Positions 23,856 to 36,275 of a stretch of 64,000 bases of DNA are shown in pieces. Positions within the stretch are counted from its first letter, which is position 1; each line of letters begins with the position of its first letter. Origin of the DNA: Paraconiothyrium sp. Pb-2020. Lineage: Eukaryota; Ascomycota; Dothideomycetes; Pleosporales; Didymosphaeriaceae. The position numbers and the translations under genes were made by a program. The DNA is taken from assembly GCA_022419385.1 (NCBI GenBank), contig JAJUBI010000004.1, positions 3,949,286 through 4,013,285 of the forward strand, in the 5' to 3' direction. The notes beneath the pieces are model-generated. The model did no database searches. It worked only from the letters and a program-made list of their open reading frames with translations, and had not been told where the DNA came from.

Positions 23856-26405
23856 TGGAGGTTGCTGTTTGACTGTCAATGTATGCCGAAGAGAACAACT
23901 GAATTCAGTCTCTTCGTAGTTGATGAGAGTCCGCTGTCTACTTATAGCGTAGGCTTCACAAGCATCCACCTAGTCAGCCCACTGCAGAATGACCATTTTA
24001 TGGGAGGCAAGCGTCACCGCAGCAATACCGAAGCCACTCAAAGACCGGACACGAGACGCGGCGAACTCGCCAACTGCGGATTAGCGTCAAGGCACGCCTA
24101 AAATTGCAAGCATTCGTGCAATACGGTGTACGCTAATCATTCCCAGATGTCCATAGCTAGGAGGCCAAATCAGGGCTACCGAGAGTCTGCTAAATGAGGG
24201 AAACCAGTGTCTGTTCAATGCAAGGTCTTTGAAGAACACTTCGATAATATTTTATGTAGAGCTTATCCACACGCATCTTGGTTCTGGTGAAGGAACTAGT
24301 GGCGGCATCAAAATGACGAGCGAGTACCGATGGCTTTTCTGTTTACCATGGAAGCAACAGTATCCATAAACCCATACTGCAGTCCGTATCATTGGGCTGA
24401 TCAAGCGCTGTAAGGTCGGTGTCAGCGGTGCACGTGCATAGAAAAGAGCCAGGCCTACACTTGCGGTGTGAGAGCGAAGTATCGAAAGCGCCTGCTCGTT
24501 CACTCCTGTAGGATTCCAGAGTACCGGATACAAAGCGGGATAAGGCCCACCATATAGCTAGAGGCGTTACTTTCCTTCACCGGCCTCGCGGCTAAGGGAG
24601 GCTCGAACGTATCTCCAAGGCAGCTATCAAGAAAGGGCTCGTAAGTGCACCAATCCAGAAGAAGCAAGCGAAGAGGTACGCCTTTGTCGTTCAAATTGGT
24701 CTCGGCGGATTCAGCCTCCAACGGCAAGGTGCCTTAGGGATTCTTAGGGACTGCTAAGGAGGTCGTGGAAAAGATTGTATCCTATTAACGCAGTCGCCTG
24801 TATTGTGGCATTTTGTCGGGTTCCTGCATTGCGTTTTGCTGTCGCCGCGCTTCAACGTTCCGTATAAACTCATTGGAAAAAATTGATAGCCACGCTTCAC
24901 GGTGGCTGTTTCTGGTTAAGAGTGTTGTGTGCTTACGTTGTCACACGAGAGCTGACAGTAATATCTTCTGGCGCTCTTTACCTAGGAGCCTGATTACCTA
25001 AAGTGGCACGTGACTAATTGTGTCCAATGGCGACCTGGCGCGCTAAACTTTAGAAAGGCGTAATGAAGTTGAGCTGCCGAATGACCCTACAATAATTTAT
25101 CATCAAAGCCACATGTGCAGAAGTATGACGTTGTACTCAAGCCTGGAATTCCTACTTGTACACTATGTCTTCGTTTAGACACCAAGCGCGCATGCGGAAC
25201 CACCAGACATCCCCACACGGTACTCTATCGAGTAAACTAAGCGCGCACTGAAAGCCAGCACAGGATAACACGGCACGAACCTAAAAATCTGCAAGACTTT
25301 GAATCACGCTCAGCACGAGGCTAAAGATGTTTCTGCATGTTGAGCATTAGCTGCTCATGAGCTGCTGGCTCAGGCTTAGCTACTATTCCTTGATAAGGTC
25401 ACGGATTTGTGCAGTGATCATCACATCGTTTTAAGAACAGAGCGGTGGCAGCATGGAGCTCTGCCAGGGACAACTTGTCGGTATAGACTTCATGAGGGCA
25501 CGGCCACGGAGGACGGAAAGACACTGGCTGAGGGCATCGACTTGCTGACGAAGAAATTCTTTCGCCATTAGACTCTGCATCATGAAAGCCTTTGTGATCT
25601 TGCGAAGACCTATGAACCAACATGAAAGACATGAGGGAGGCTCGTCTATGCTGTCTTGACGACTACGCGCAGCGCCAAGCGATGATAACCGTCAGAAGTG
25701 GAAGGAAACACGGCAACTGTCCTTATCCCAAGAAGTACCTCTCCACCCCGTACCCTCTACCCTCTCAATTCCCTAGCCCCCTCACACTGGTGGACTATCT
25801 ATACAACCTATACAACAAATCCATCCGTTTCCTCACCCCCACGCTCAGCATCACACCACCTCCCACGCCCTCCATCTCGCCCTGGCCCGTCTGACATCAC
25901 CCCCTATAAACAGCCGTCATATACATTGCGCCTAATATATCGCACAGACCCCAGGTAAATGGGCTTTCCTCTACCGGCTCATGGGCCGGATCGGCAGTCG
26001 CACGGTATATGCACGACATCGCTCCGCGGCGGAACGTTCGATGACAGGGGTCTGGGCGTTGGGATATGACGCGATATATGAAGGCATGTCGGTGAGGGAT
26101 ATACCGAGCCGTGTTTAGATTATGGAAGCTTCGGCGAGCGCGATGGTGCGTGCTGAAGAGTATGTGTAGGGCTGGGTGGGTGGGTGCATTCTGCCTAAAG
26201 ACGGAGGGCTTGATAGAGGTGTTCCTAGAGACGGGGGCGACGTCATACTGCAGAGGAATGATTGTGCGAGGTATGCTGGGTGTATCGTGTGGTGATTCCC
26301 GACTTTGATCTGTTGGGGTAAGAGTTGGTGTTTGCAGTACAAAGAACATTTGCGGTGAAGTACTTCGTTCATGCCGTCAAGCATAGCAGTCTATAGGTAT
26401 CCCGT
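23856..26405. other. Gene-poor spacer, about 2.5 kb
   Basis: Contains the promoter of the SGNH gene at its left end and the 3' region of the PP2A-activator gene at its right end. A pyrimidine-rich plus-strand stretch lies around 25730-25900. No coding frame with domain or splice support, and no recognisable repeat. Confidence 0.5.
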
Positions 26406-27722
26406 TTAACCCCCCAAACGCCTTCCCATGACCACCGTCCATGTGTCTCTAATCAAAAGGCACCCGACGAAGCCTCTGCATCCCCCCTTTCCTCCCTCCC
26501 CTTCCGCCCCAACCGCAGCCGGCACTCGAATTCCACAGCAATCTCCCCACCCCTTACTAGCATGCACATGTCGCTTTCCCGCCTCATCGTTGAACACCTT
26601 GACCTCTCCGCCCTCTTCCTCCTCTTCTTCATTCCCCAGTCCAAATTCCTCTTCCCTGCTCATGCCCTCTTCTGCGGGGATGAGCGACCCGAATAAGAAA
26701 TGCTGCATAACGGGGAGCTTGTTCAGGATTTCCGCGACAAACATCTTCCGCATGCCCGCCTCGATCTTGGCCCAGGACTTGGAGGCTGATATGTCGTCGA
26801 GCATGGGGGAGTGCCAGCGCAGGCCGTCGACATTCTTGACAGAGTTGACATACGCCACCTGATCGAGGTACAAAAAGTCCTTGCCTTCTTCTTCCAAGAC
26901 GAGTGCATTGTGGATCGCTTTCGGGGTGATGTACGCGTGGTGCAGCAACTGGCTGGCGCCGAACAGAAACGGCAGGAATTGATAGTCATCGAGCCCCCAG
27001 ACGCCGTGGCTGCCGGCTGGCTCGAGGTAATACGCGCCCTGTATCCTACGCATGAGGCGCAGATAGGCGGGGAGGACGGCTAGGGCGAGGGAGGGAAAGG
27101 TTGAAGGCGGCAGCAGGGAAAGGCGGTTAAGGCATTGGAGCCAGAGGAAGAAGTTCAGTTCGTGGCCAGAACCGTAATCTATCCTTCTTTTGTTCCCAAA
27201 GGCGTTGTGTAGGTAGGTGGATATCTCAGCGACTTGCGCTGTGTCATGCAGACCCAGTTCAGCGTGCCATGCTGGCAGCGCTTTTTCGACTTCGTCGAGG
27301 AACGTGCGGAAAATAGGATTTCCAAAGCGCGAGCCCGTATCTTCGGGTGGGTAGCGATCCAATATGCCCTTTGTTTCGTCCAATATGTGTATAATCGTCT
27401 TAACTGTTGGAGAGATGTCTGAAGTTTTGAGGCTGCTAATGGGTCTATCGCACACGCTGTCCGAGACGCCGAATATGAAGCCGGTTACAAGTGTGCATGT
27501 TGGGCTTTTCAGAAAGAGCTCGTGGTCTGCAGGGCTGAGAATGCGCCGCGAGGGCGTCGTGTATGTGTGGTTTGAGAGGTCTGGCGACGGCGGGAGTGCG
27601 GGCGTGGGCGGGGGAGGGGCAGAGGGAGGTTCGCGTCGCACGGAAGCTCGTTTTCGGGGGATGAGTTTGGGTATCTTTTCGGAGAGATCGGGCGGAGGTG
27701 AGGCAGTTGCAGCGGCAGGCAT
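26406..27722 (-). CDS. RRD1: Serine/threonine phosphatase 2A activator (PTPA), Rrd1-type peptidyl-prolyl isomerase
   Basis: Single exon, 438 aa, from ATG 27722. After a Pro-rich N-terminus (residues 1-55), the PTPA fold covers about 60-345. Conserved blocks are FGNPIFRTFLDEVEKALP, IDYGSGHELNFFLWLQCL and GSHGVWGLDDYQFLPFLFGA, the last two being the family signatures around the ATP/PP2A interface. PTPA activates the PP2A catalytic subunit and supports its metal loading; yeast has Rrd1 and Rrd2 paralogues. The extra C-terminal region (about 345-438), with an acidic Glu run and a Gly-rich end, resembles the longer Rrd1-type members. It is followed upstream in the same orientation by the glutathione peroxidase gene, with 260 bp between them. 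Confidence 0.93.
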   Translation of the reverse strand: MPAAATASPPPDLSEKIPKLIPRKRASVRREPPSAPPPPTPALPPSPDLSNHTYTTPSRRILSPADHELFLKSPTCTLVTGFIFGVSDSVCDRPISSLKTSDISPTVKTIIHILDETKGILDRYPPEDTGSRFGNPIFRTFLDEVEKALPAWHAELGLHDTAQVAEISTYLHNAFGNKRRIDYGSGHELNFFLWLQCLNRLSLLPPSTFPSLALAVLPAYLRLMRRIQGAYYLEPAGSHGVWGLDDYQFLPFLFGASQLLHHAYITPKAIHNALVLEEEGKDFLYLDQVAYVNSVKNVDGLRWHSPMLDDISASKSWAKIEAGMRKMFVAEILNKLPVMQHFLFGSLIPAEEGMSREEEFGLGNEEEEEEGGEVKVFNDEAGKRHVHASKGWGDCCGIRVPAAVGAEGEGGKGGCRGFVGCLLIRDTWTVVMGRRLGG

Positions 27723-27982
27723 CGTGTGTCGAGTTGTGTGTAGGATGAGTGGTTGAAGTTGTCACAGTGGTATGCCGCATGTGGGAGCTTGGGCGGCGGT
27801 CCGCTTAATACCCCAGTTATCGAAACATCGGGAACATCAGGTTTGACGAAATGAGTAACGCTGTGGAAGGAAAACAATGCAGTCTGATTTGGTCAAATTA
27901 CTAGTTCGATTGTTCTTACGCAAGCTACATGATCGTGGTATCGTTCCCGCAAATTCGTCCATTAAACGCCGCAGCCTGCAAC

Positions 27983-28740
27983 TTATTTCGCCGCAAGCGC
28001 CTTCTCGATATCCGACTTCAGCGACTCGGGCTTGGTTGTGCTTGCCCATCGGTTGATAACCTTCCCATCCCTACCAACGAGGAACTTCTCGAAGTTCCAC
28101 TTGATCCTCTTCAAACCCATCAGCCCGGGCTTCTCAGTCTTCAACCACTCAAACACCGGGTCCGCCTTGTCACCATTCACATCGATCTTGCCTAGCACGG
28201 GGAACGTAACGCCGTAGTTGACCTGGCAGAAACTCTGGATCTCGTCATTGGACCCAGGGTCCTGGCTGCCGAACTGGTTGCATGGGAAGCCCAGAATGAT
28301 GAAGTCGGGGTGCTTGGCGGAAACCTCCTTGTAGAGTTTTTCGAGACCCTCAAACTGTGGGGTAAAGCCGCATTTCGAGGCAGTGTTGACGACGAGGACG
28401 ACTTTGCCCTTGAGTTCAGCAAGGGAGTACTCTTTGCCCTTCTCTGCGAGGATTGTTAGCAGGCTAGGGATGTGGCGGGGATGCGGGCAGGCAGGGACGT
28501 ACTGTCTTTGGGCTTGAAGTCGAAGAATGTGGTCGCGGAAGACATGGTTGCGAGGTTTCTGCTGTGTTGCGCGGTGTATACTTGTGGGATGCGTCGCGCG
28601 CTATAGATACGTGTAGGTGCACAGGCTATGGGAGGTGTGGTGGTGGTGAAGGCTTTAATACGGTGACGCGATAGGCGTTTGGCTTGCGCGACAGAACGAG
28701 GGGCAGCGCGAAGCGGGGCTGTGCAGCTACTTCGGAGCAT
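27983..28740 (-). CDS. Thiol-type glutathione peroxidase, with a possible mitochondrial long form
   Basis: Two exons (28503-28740 and 27983-28443). The core begins at ATG 28545 and gives 167 aa. It has NTASKCGFTPQF with the peroxidatic Cys, FPCNQFGSQDPGSNDE, FCQVNYGVTFPV, and WNFEKFLVGRDG with the catalytic Trp/Asn. The active site is Cys, not selenocysteine, so this is a thioredoxin-dependent peroxidase like yeast Hyr1/Gpx3. The frame is open upstream to ATG 28740. The added 65 residues are rich in Arg, Ser and Ala with almost no acidic residues (MLRSSCTAPLRAAPRSVAQ...), as expected of a mitochondrial presequence. Two start codons could therefore give mitochondrial and cytosolic forms from one gene. 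The core assignment is firm; dual targeting is inference. Confidence 0.9.
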
Positions 28741-29606
28741 GTGCAATGGTACGGACGAAACGCACAGCTGCCCAGACCGTTGCAGGATTACAAACGAGAG
28801 AAAATGTGTGCTTTTGTCGTCCTTCGCCGAGGTTCAGCGGGCCAGTATCTGGTGACCTTGTCAGCGAAGAGGGTCTAGTCCGGTGACGTAGCCGCTTGTG
28901 TCCCTCGTCCCGTGGGTCGGCCGAGCTCGATTCCAAAGACGAAGTTACCTAAAGGGTTAACGATAGTTCACAAAAGTACCATCAAGACGCGTCAGTAGAA
29001 GGGACAATTTCCCGGGTTCGGTCTGAGCGCGACAGTGGGCCACTCCGAACTGCTTGGTCCAGGAGAATGCAATGTAGTGTTAGCAATCCGCATGGGGAGC
29101 ATTCGCGTCCTCCTCAAAATAATCTAGAGTGCAATGTTTCATCAGATTGAAAGGATTTTGTAGCACAAAAAGCATATTCGATGACTATATACGCAAAACA
29201 CTATGTGAAGAGACTCTAAACAATCTCAGGCCGTGACGAACTTCTTCCTCGCTTTCTTCCTCGATCCACTCTCCGTCTATAACCTCAAGCTGTCAAACAC
29301 CACTAACAATGCTAACCACATAACAATACGCAACAATACGCAAGCCGTGGCCCGCAGCCTCCCGAGGCTGGGCGGGGCGGCATCTTCCCTCTCCTCAAGC
29401 GGAGCTGAACTTGTCGCTTTGGGTAATCAATCCAGGCGGGTCCAATCCGGTCCGTGGAGAACATCCAAGATACGAGGATCCAATCAATGTCCAGAGATGG
29501 ATCCAAGGTGTCGGCCATCCAGTGTGGTCCTGACAAGATAATAAAGTGGCATAGCACCAGTGAACAAACCTAGTGTTCAGTAGAACACCTTGTGCCAAGG
29601 GCCCAT
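28741..29606. other. Intergenic spacer
   Basis: Holds the promoter of the peroxidase gene and the 3' region of the zinc-finger gene. A short direct repeat of ACAATACGCA is seen near 29325-29341. No gene seen. Confidence 0.5.
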
Positions 29607-31122
29607 TCAATCAACAAACTCGTCCTTGATGCCAGTGTGGTACTTCTCGCGAAGCTCGAAGAACGCGCTGATCTCCTGGCGAAGCTGGGCATCCTGTGCC
29701 TCGCTCATATCGCCGAGATCGTGCAGTTCGGCAAGCAAAGAAGCAATGGACTGTTTCTTGGTCGCCCACTCGGCGTTTAGCCGCGTGCGCTGACGCTCGC
29801 GAAGCTGTTGCTGTTGGGCAGCCTTGCTGATCCTGGCCTTCTTCTCAACCTTCAGGGCGGAAGCAGGGGAGGCAGTGGCCTTGCGCTTCTGCATGCGGGC
29901 CTTACGAGCCCCGGGTTGTCCATCCAGGGTGGCAGAGGCGACGTCCTTGTCACCTTGCCAGCCGTGCACGCGACGCATGTGATCAAAGAGGTTGTAGCGG
30001 CGGGGAAATCCCTGGCCGGGCGAAGACCGCTCGCAATCAGCGTAGTGGCAGAGATTGGGGCGGGCGCCGTGGCCGTGCATGCCGTGCGCTTCTCTTTCGT
30101 GGCGGAGCAGGCATGCGGTTGAAGAGAAGGGGATGGCCTCGCACTTTGCGATCTTGCAGCGGAATGGCTTCAAGTGGGAGTCGACGTACTTGCTGGTGGT
30201 GCGTTAGTGAGGTATATGAAAACATTCAGTGAGGGTCTTACTCGTAGTTGCACTTCAGTGTGGTCGGCTTGTGGTTGCAGCCGCTCTCGCCCTCGCTCGG
30301 GCAGTGGTACAGACCGTCTGCACCCGGCTCCTTGGAGTAAAGAGGGTGGCTCCTTGCCACCTTGTGGTGTTCTTCCTCCAAGGTCTTTAGCTCCTCAGTG
30401 TCTTCCATGACGAATTCCTCGGAAGGTGAGTTGGTCTGGGCGGTCTCGAACCTAGTTTTGTTAATTAAGAGACCATTGATAGCCCGGGACGAAACATACC
30501 CTAGGCCAGCTAGTTGTTGAGAGTCGTACGAGGCGTCAGCAAAAGACTGTGACTGGATCGGCTGCACCGGTGATACAACGGAAGCACGGCCGTTAGAGGA
30601 GTGAGCCGAAGCATGGCTGAAAGTACGCTCAGAAGCGAAGTATGACGGCCTTGCAGAGGTCTCGACGCGAGGTCGAGATACTTCCCTCTGATGAGAGGGT
30701 TGAGATCGGAAGAACTCGGTCTCGTGATGAAGGTTGTACGATGTGTAGTCGTAGTTCGACACCTCAGTTGAATCCCAAGCGAAGGCGCTGGGCTGCATGG
30801 TTTGCGCCATTGATGGCGAGTACGTGGTGAAATCCTGTGCGGATGAGGAATTAGCAAACCACTGGGATCCGTTCCCGAAGTCCAGATTTCCGGCATTGGA
30901 GACTTGGTTGATGTCGTGGGACTCCGAGAATGGCACAAAAGTCTCGGAGGCTAGTGATGGTGAAATGCCCTGGTTCATGAAAGAGTGGCTGGGCTGATTC
31001 TGGATGGGAGAGCTCTGGTAAGCTCCACCTCGTCGGCTGGAGCCGGACTGGCTCTGATATGCGCTATCCATACTGTACTCTGAGGTGGCGTCGACTCCCT
31101 TGAAGTCCTTGAAGTCGATCAT
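29607..31122 (-). CDS. C2H2 zinc-finger protein, probable transcription factor
   Basis: Exons 30500-31122, 30242-30451 and 29607-30192 give 472 aa from ATG 31122. The N-terminal 210 residues are Ser/Gln-rich and disordered. Zinc-finger-like Cys/His groups follow: YHCPSEGESGCNHKPT, CKIAKCEAIPFSSTACLLRH and CHYADCERSSPGQGFPRRYN followed by LFDHMRRVH. A basic stretch (ARKARMQKRKAT) and a C-terminal Gln/Arg coiled coil complete the protein. It is probably a nuclear DNA-binding regulator; targets are unknown. The true start may lie further upstream: the frame stays open to about 31250 past a likely acceptor, and small candidate exons (ATG at 31437 followed by GTATGT) lie beyond, but I could not join them in frame with a good donor. 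Confidence 0.82.
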
Positions 31123-34100
31123 GGAGAACAGGTCCTGTCCAAGAAGGGCTGGGCCGGAAATATCCTCCCTCCACTTGGCAATATCAACGGCTGGGCTGGG
31201 ATTGCAAAATGAAAAGTCCAGGTTGATGTCGAATGCAGACTCGCTAGAGACAATGGGTTAGTGCCGCGAACGAGAAACAAATCAAATGGAAGAGAAAAAA
31301 TTCTAAATAAATAAGGAAAACGCCATCTGTTAGTAGAGCCGCTCCAGTCGTCCATGTCATGAAGACCCTGGATACAATGTATTAGCTACACTTCATCACC
31401 TGCATCGTTTTCCACCGTTACATACCTGGAAGAGCATTGTCGTGTGCACACACCAGAGCCAGTCGCAATGTTGAACCGGTATTCACGACCTGTCAGCAAG
31501 AACGGTAACGGCCTGGCGGTCACTCCATGAAAGGTCCTGAAGACTCCGGTGGCAGATTCGACTCCATGACATCAGGAACAGGAAAACCTTGGGATTCCAG
31601 ATGGCAAGAACAGAGGAGACAAGCATGGGAAGACACGCCGCCTCAGTAGCCTCCGTGAGCAAGCTAAGTGTCAGTGTGAGATCAAATGGGGTAGATGGGA
31701 CAGGCAAATTTGTGCCTTCTATACGTACCCAGGGTCGAACAGCAGCGGTTGCAGCGTCTTCCCGTGAGCTCCTCACTCCCGGTTGGGCATGATCCGGGGG
31801 CTGAAGTCCTGGCTTTCCATGGGTATTCTTCAGCGACATCATTGGGCATGTGAAGTATAGGTTGTGGTCCTAGTTCCTACTGGATGTTGATACGTTCGAA
31901 CACCGTCAAGCTCCGTCGACAGACATTATAGACGACTTCGCTGTCAGGTGACGTGTTGCTAGACCCACTGGTGCGTGGTCGGAAATACACTAGTCGCGAT
32001 GCTCGGCAAGTGACCAGTACCTGGATGGCTCCTCGTGCTCACCGACTTTTGAGCGGTTGACGATCAGAGGTCCGAGGTCGGCGCTTAGAGCTTAGTTTTA
32101 CATCCTGATGGGGTTCAACTTACCACCGCTGCACGGGCGCGGTTGAGCCTCCGGACTGACGGCGCAGTCGGTACGAACAAGAACAGGAAACCGCGGGAAA
32201 ACAGAGCAGGAAAGCAAACGGCCTTGAAGTGTCCTTGGAACGGAAGTTCAATCCTGGGTCGAAGAGTCCTGTGGCTTCCATAGCGGATTGCAGTGGCCTG
32301 GTGCTGTATGGCTCAAACACAAAAACAAACATAGGAGAGTACAGTACTGTCGAATACATGATTTTCAAAGTGTGCAAAATCAAAGCAAGAGAGATAAACC
32401 GTTGGGCAGTAAGTACCTGGTAGGGCTTCCGTCTGGGCTCCGAATTGACATCCTGAGCAAGGGCTCTTGTGTGTCTACAAAGTATGGTTGCGTTTGTCGA
32501 GAATCTCGCTTTGTTGCGGCGGCAGAGGCGAATAGTGCGAGTTGAGTGTTTGTCGTGTGTTTGTCGTGTAGGAGTGAGCGAGGCAGAGGAGTGACGAGGG
32601 GGTGCGGGAGTAGAAAACCAAAACACGAGGGCGGCTGGTCAGCCGTGCGTCTGAGGCCACGAATACGGGATAGCGCTACGGTGACAACGCATCCAAAGGT
32701 GGGGCCATGTCGCCGGGCAGTCCTTCGTTCTTCCAAGGCAGATTGGCCGGCGCCTGGAGGGGGGATAGGCACGCTCTTATTCTTCGCGCGCTGAGCGCGG
32801 CCGCGAGTGGTGCGAAGTCGCAGGCCCCGTCCCGTCCGCGAGCACAGCTCGGAGGCGCCCTCTGGTCCTGGACGGCGATATGCAGGCGCAGCGCCAGAGG
32901 CACAGGCCCGGGATTGGCAATTTGGAAGTGAGCGAGCATCCGTGCTCAGTTACACCGTGCCAATCCTAGGAGGGATCCTCGCTGCTCCTCCAAATACGCG
33001 CAGAGGCATGCCGGCTCGATAACGCCGCCAACGTCGCGGAGCTGCTGCGCCGACCAGGATTATCAAATTTGCGAGCCTGCTTTTTCCGTCAAGCACCGGA
33101 GACGCACCGAAGCTTGCTCCCTGGCGGATCGAGAGGAGCACGCATCACGCTGAATCATTAAACGTCGCTCTCGCGGAACAGCACGTGCGGATTTGATTGA
33201 GACGGCTATCCGGCCAGGCAGACGCGGGCACTTCTCCCTTCCGCCGTCTTCATCGCGTGGGCCTTGCACTTCTTCTTCCAGGCCGCGGACGGTGCATGCA
33301 ATCAAGAAGCTGCGTCAATGGCGCGGGAAGGGCTGCATATTAACATAAAGGAAGGTGGAAAGTGACGACTGGAGATGCATATCACAGTTACACGGCGCAG
33401 TTGTAGCAATCATGTTCCGGTCTGGAAGCGACACATGGTACAAAGGGTCTCCCACACGTACCACATGTTGTCATGGAGCGTGGAGGGGCATGCGATCTGG
33501 TCACAAGGCTCGGCCACTAAGACGAGCCACGATTACTTTGTGGCACAGAAGGGTCTGCCAAATTCAAGCCACGATGCAGCCTGCTTCGAAAGTCAGTGGA
33601 AGCTTCCATAATGTATGCAGAAAAACGTTGTGCGTGTGCGTAATCAGATAGGAGCGAAAGACAATCAAGTTTCATCCGCAGCGACCTTTGGTCTCGGTTG
33701 AACTATGCTTATTTTTGTGTATTCATCAGGGAAGCGTGAGGGTGGGCGAGGGAACAGGGTTGCGTACCTATGAGATTTAAATGCCTCAGCTGTGAGCCAT
33801 TGACCGGCACTGGAAGTGATGCCATGTCGGTTTGTGAACAGACTTCAGCTGTCGGATTATTTTCTAGGAGCTCACATCGTATGAGCAAGACCGGAGGTTG
33901 AGCGCTGGAAAGATGAGCTTCGGCACAGGGTCAGGAACAAAGTCCCGACTGGCGAACAGACTCGAGCACCGCGTGGCTGCGGTGCCGATCGTTGAACGTT
34001 CGGGATGGCGCCGAAACACGGCTTTTGCAAAATTGTGGCAGGTACGGGTCGGTCCCTGTCAATCTTTGACACTCGGAGCCCAAAGCTCATTGCTGCCCAA

Positions 34101-35293
34101 AGATGCGAAGAGCCTCATAATGCTGCGGTTGCCCCTATGCAACTGATGTGCGCTGACAGATTGTGAGATGCGCCAAACCGAATGTTGCGACAGAGTTTGA
34201 CCAGGTTCAACAAAAAGAGGAGAAGAGTGTTGATGCGATGTAGAAGGCAGGAGAGTGGGAGATCTACGAGGCTGCGGTCAAGATTTTCCGGAAGAAAGTG
34301 GTTCCGGAAATGCTGACATAAGACTCGCTCAAGCAACATGATTACATGATTCGATCTTTTCACGTGTCATGACATCAGGGCGACTCACCCAAGACAGCCA
34401 CTGACTTGGCCGTAGAAAGGTTACACGCGAGCCGAAGCTTGATGATCGTCAGGGCTCCCACCAACACCAGTTCGACCACGAATGAGCAACGCATCGAATG
34501 ACATCAACGGCAGACAAACTTCGGCGGTCGCTTCACTAGACTTCCGTTCAAGCCAGCAGTGGGTTCCACCGCGTGTCTATCACAAACACCATCTGCACCA
34601 GATGCTCTGCGATTTTCTTCCGAGCGATCACAAGGATGACTGGACCCTGACTCGCACAATCCTAAATGTTGGTCTTATCGTTGATCTCAAGGAGTGCGGG
34701 AAACCATCTCCCGAACGTCTGCGCGACACCTTCCAATCCTGACGCATCGCCAGCACGGCCTTCGAACAGCGTCATTCGGACCGGTTCAACCGGTTGATAA
34801 GCCCAGAGCTTGTGTGCTTAGACGTGTGTCCCAAGGTAACCAGGCTGACAAAGTTGTAAGAAGGTCGGGAGCAGCCGACCTCTTACTGAATGGAGCAACG
34901 ACTGCATCGTAAGAAATGCAGTTGGTAAGATTATAACGAAAGCAGTTTTTTTCTCATCATAGCCATTCGCTGTTCGAAAACAGATCTAGTACCTCCTTTG
35001 TCCGTTTCCTCCATGTCATGATCATTACAGTAATGCAGGGTCCAAGCTAACGTCGCGGTATGCGGGGAAGCTGAGCCCGGCAGCCATTGGCACGATCCTC
35101 CTGCACAGAGTAATGCTCATACGATATCTTTGGGAATCACTGAGGGGTAGTGAGCTGGGCTCGTCCCACGGGCGGATCTTATTAAGCTCACAGTGTCCTG
35201 TTTTTGCATCTCGATCACAGTCTCTTATCAAACACAACCACAATTTGAACCTATACCATCTCAAATCAGTTCACATATAAAACACTGCCCACA
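31123..35293. other. Long gene-poor spacer, about 4.1 kb
   Basis: The left end probably contains the long 5' leader and small leader introns of the zinc-finger gene (to about 31450). The block 32650-33320 is visibly more GC-rich than its surroundings. No frame between 31450 and 35290 has domain-like or splice support, and no terminal or inverted repeats were seen. Confidence 0.45.
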
Positions 35294-35766
35294 ATGCCTT
35301 CTCCGTTTCACCAGAAGTACTCGAGCCAGACACACAAGGTCTTCGGAGACAACACAATGCCCGTCATGCCCACTGGACCGAAGCAAGATACTGATCGCAG
35401 GTCGTCGGATTCCTCAGTCAACTCGAACTCGGGCTCTCCAACATCCGACCGCAGAAGGGTATGGTAGTGTGATCCGCCGCCTCTGAACCAACTAACTTCG
35501 GTAGTCATCCGCTAGCAGGTTCGCGAACCTCGAGGCGTTGAAAAGGCCCCTGGATGAGACGAGTGTAAACAGGAGATCCAGTTTGCAAGACTCATATGGC
35601 AAAGTCGGAATGTTTGGCAACATGTGGAACAAGCAAGTTCTACAACTTGATAATACAATGCTGGATACTGACTCATGCCAGTTTCACTCGCGGATCATCC
35701 GGTCCAAAGTTATCTCCGCAACAGCCGAAGGAACCGCGCGACATCTCTACACTCCGATCGGAGTAA
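35294..35766 (+). CDS. Small 125-aa fungal protein ending in a Trp-Asn / Thr-Arg-Gly motif; contains a GC-AG intron
   Basis: Three exons (35294-35458, 35505-35632, 35682-35766) give 125 aa. It starts MPSPFHQKYSS, has a Ser/Asn-rich middle ending in DRRR, then a conserved-looking core SRFANLEALKRPLDETSV, VNRRSSLQDSYGKVGMFGNM and the join WNNFTRG. I recognise this from small fungal proteins that end with a Gly-x2-Gly-x2-Trp-x-Asn-x-Thr-Arg-Gly pattern, but no function is known to me. Intron 1 is GT-AG. Intron 2 has a GC donor (GCAAGT) at 35633 and an AG at 35681. Reading through instead gives an unrelated longer tail, so the splice is preferred because it restores the expected FTRG ending. No signal peptide or membrane segment. 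Confidence 0.72.
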
Positions 35767-36275
35767 GCTCTTCGTGCTTGGAGTTAGAAGGAACTGGTGT
35801 GTGTAAAGTAACGACACTAAGAGGGGCGATTCCGTGTGGAGGGAATGACCACGGGCAAGATTGACAGCCGCTTTAGTCTCTGCTCAGAACGAACCATTAG
35901 TTGTATATTATGAAACTTTTCCCGTCCTCTTGCGGGTAATAATAGATGAATAATGACCTGATCAAATGTCAAGCTCTACACGTGAGACTGATGCCCCGCG
36001 TTGTACAGAGAGTGAAGCTTGGGCCCTACGCGGGGGATCCACAGTGCTTAGCGTCTGACTGACGTACTTTCCACTTGTCACGAACTTCCACCAGCGATAT
36101 CTGGGAATACCACCAGTCTTCAACACAGCCCCACGGTCATTTGCGCATCCCAAAATGCAGTCACCATAGTTCGCACCCTCAATAATAAGGTTGGACCACG
36201 TGAGGCTCGTTAAACAGGAGCGAGGATTCTCTCAACCACACTTCAGCATTCCTACTTTCGCTCACGGTACTAAAG
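35767..36275. other. Intergenic spacer
   Basis: Promoter region of the Use1 gene and 3' region of the small protein gene. Nothing else seen. Confidence 0.5.
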
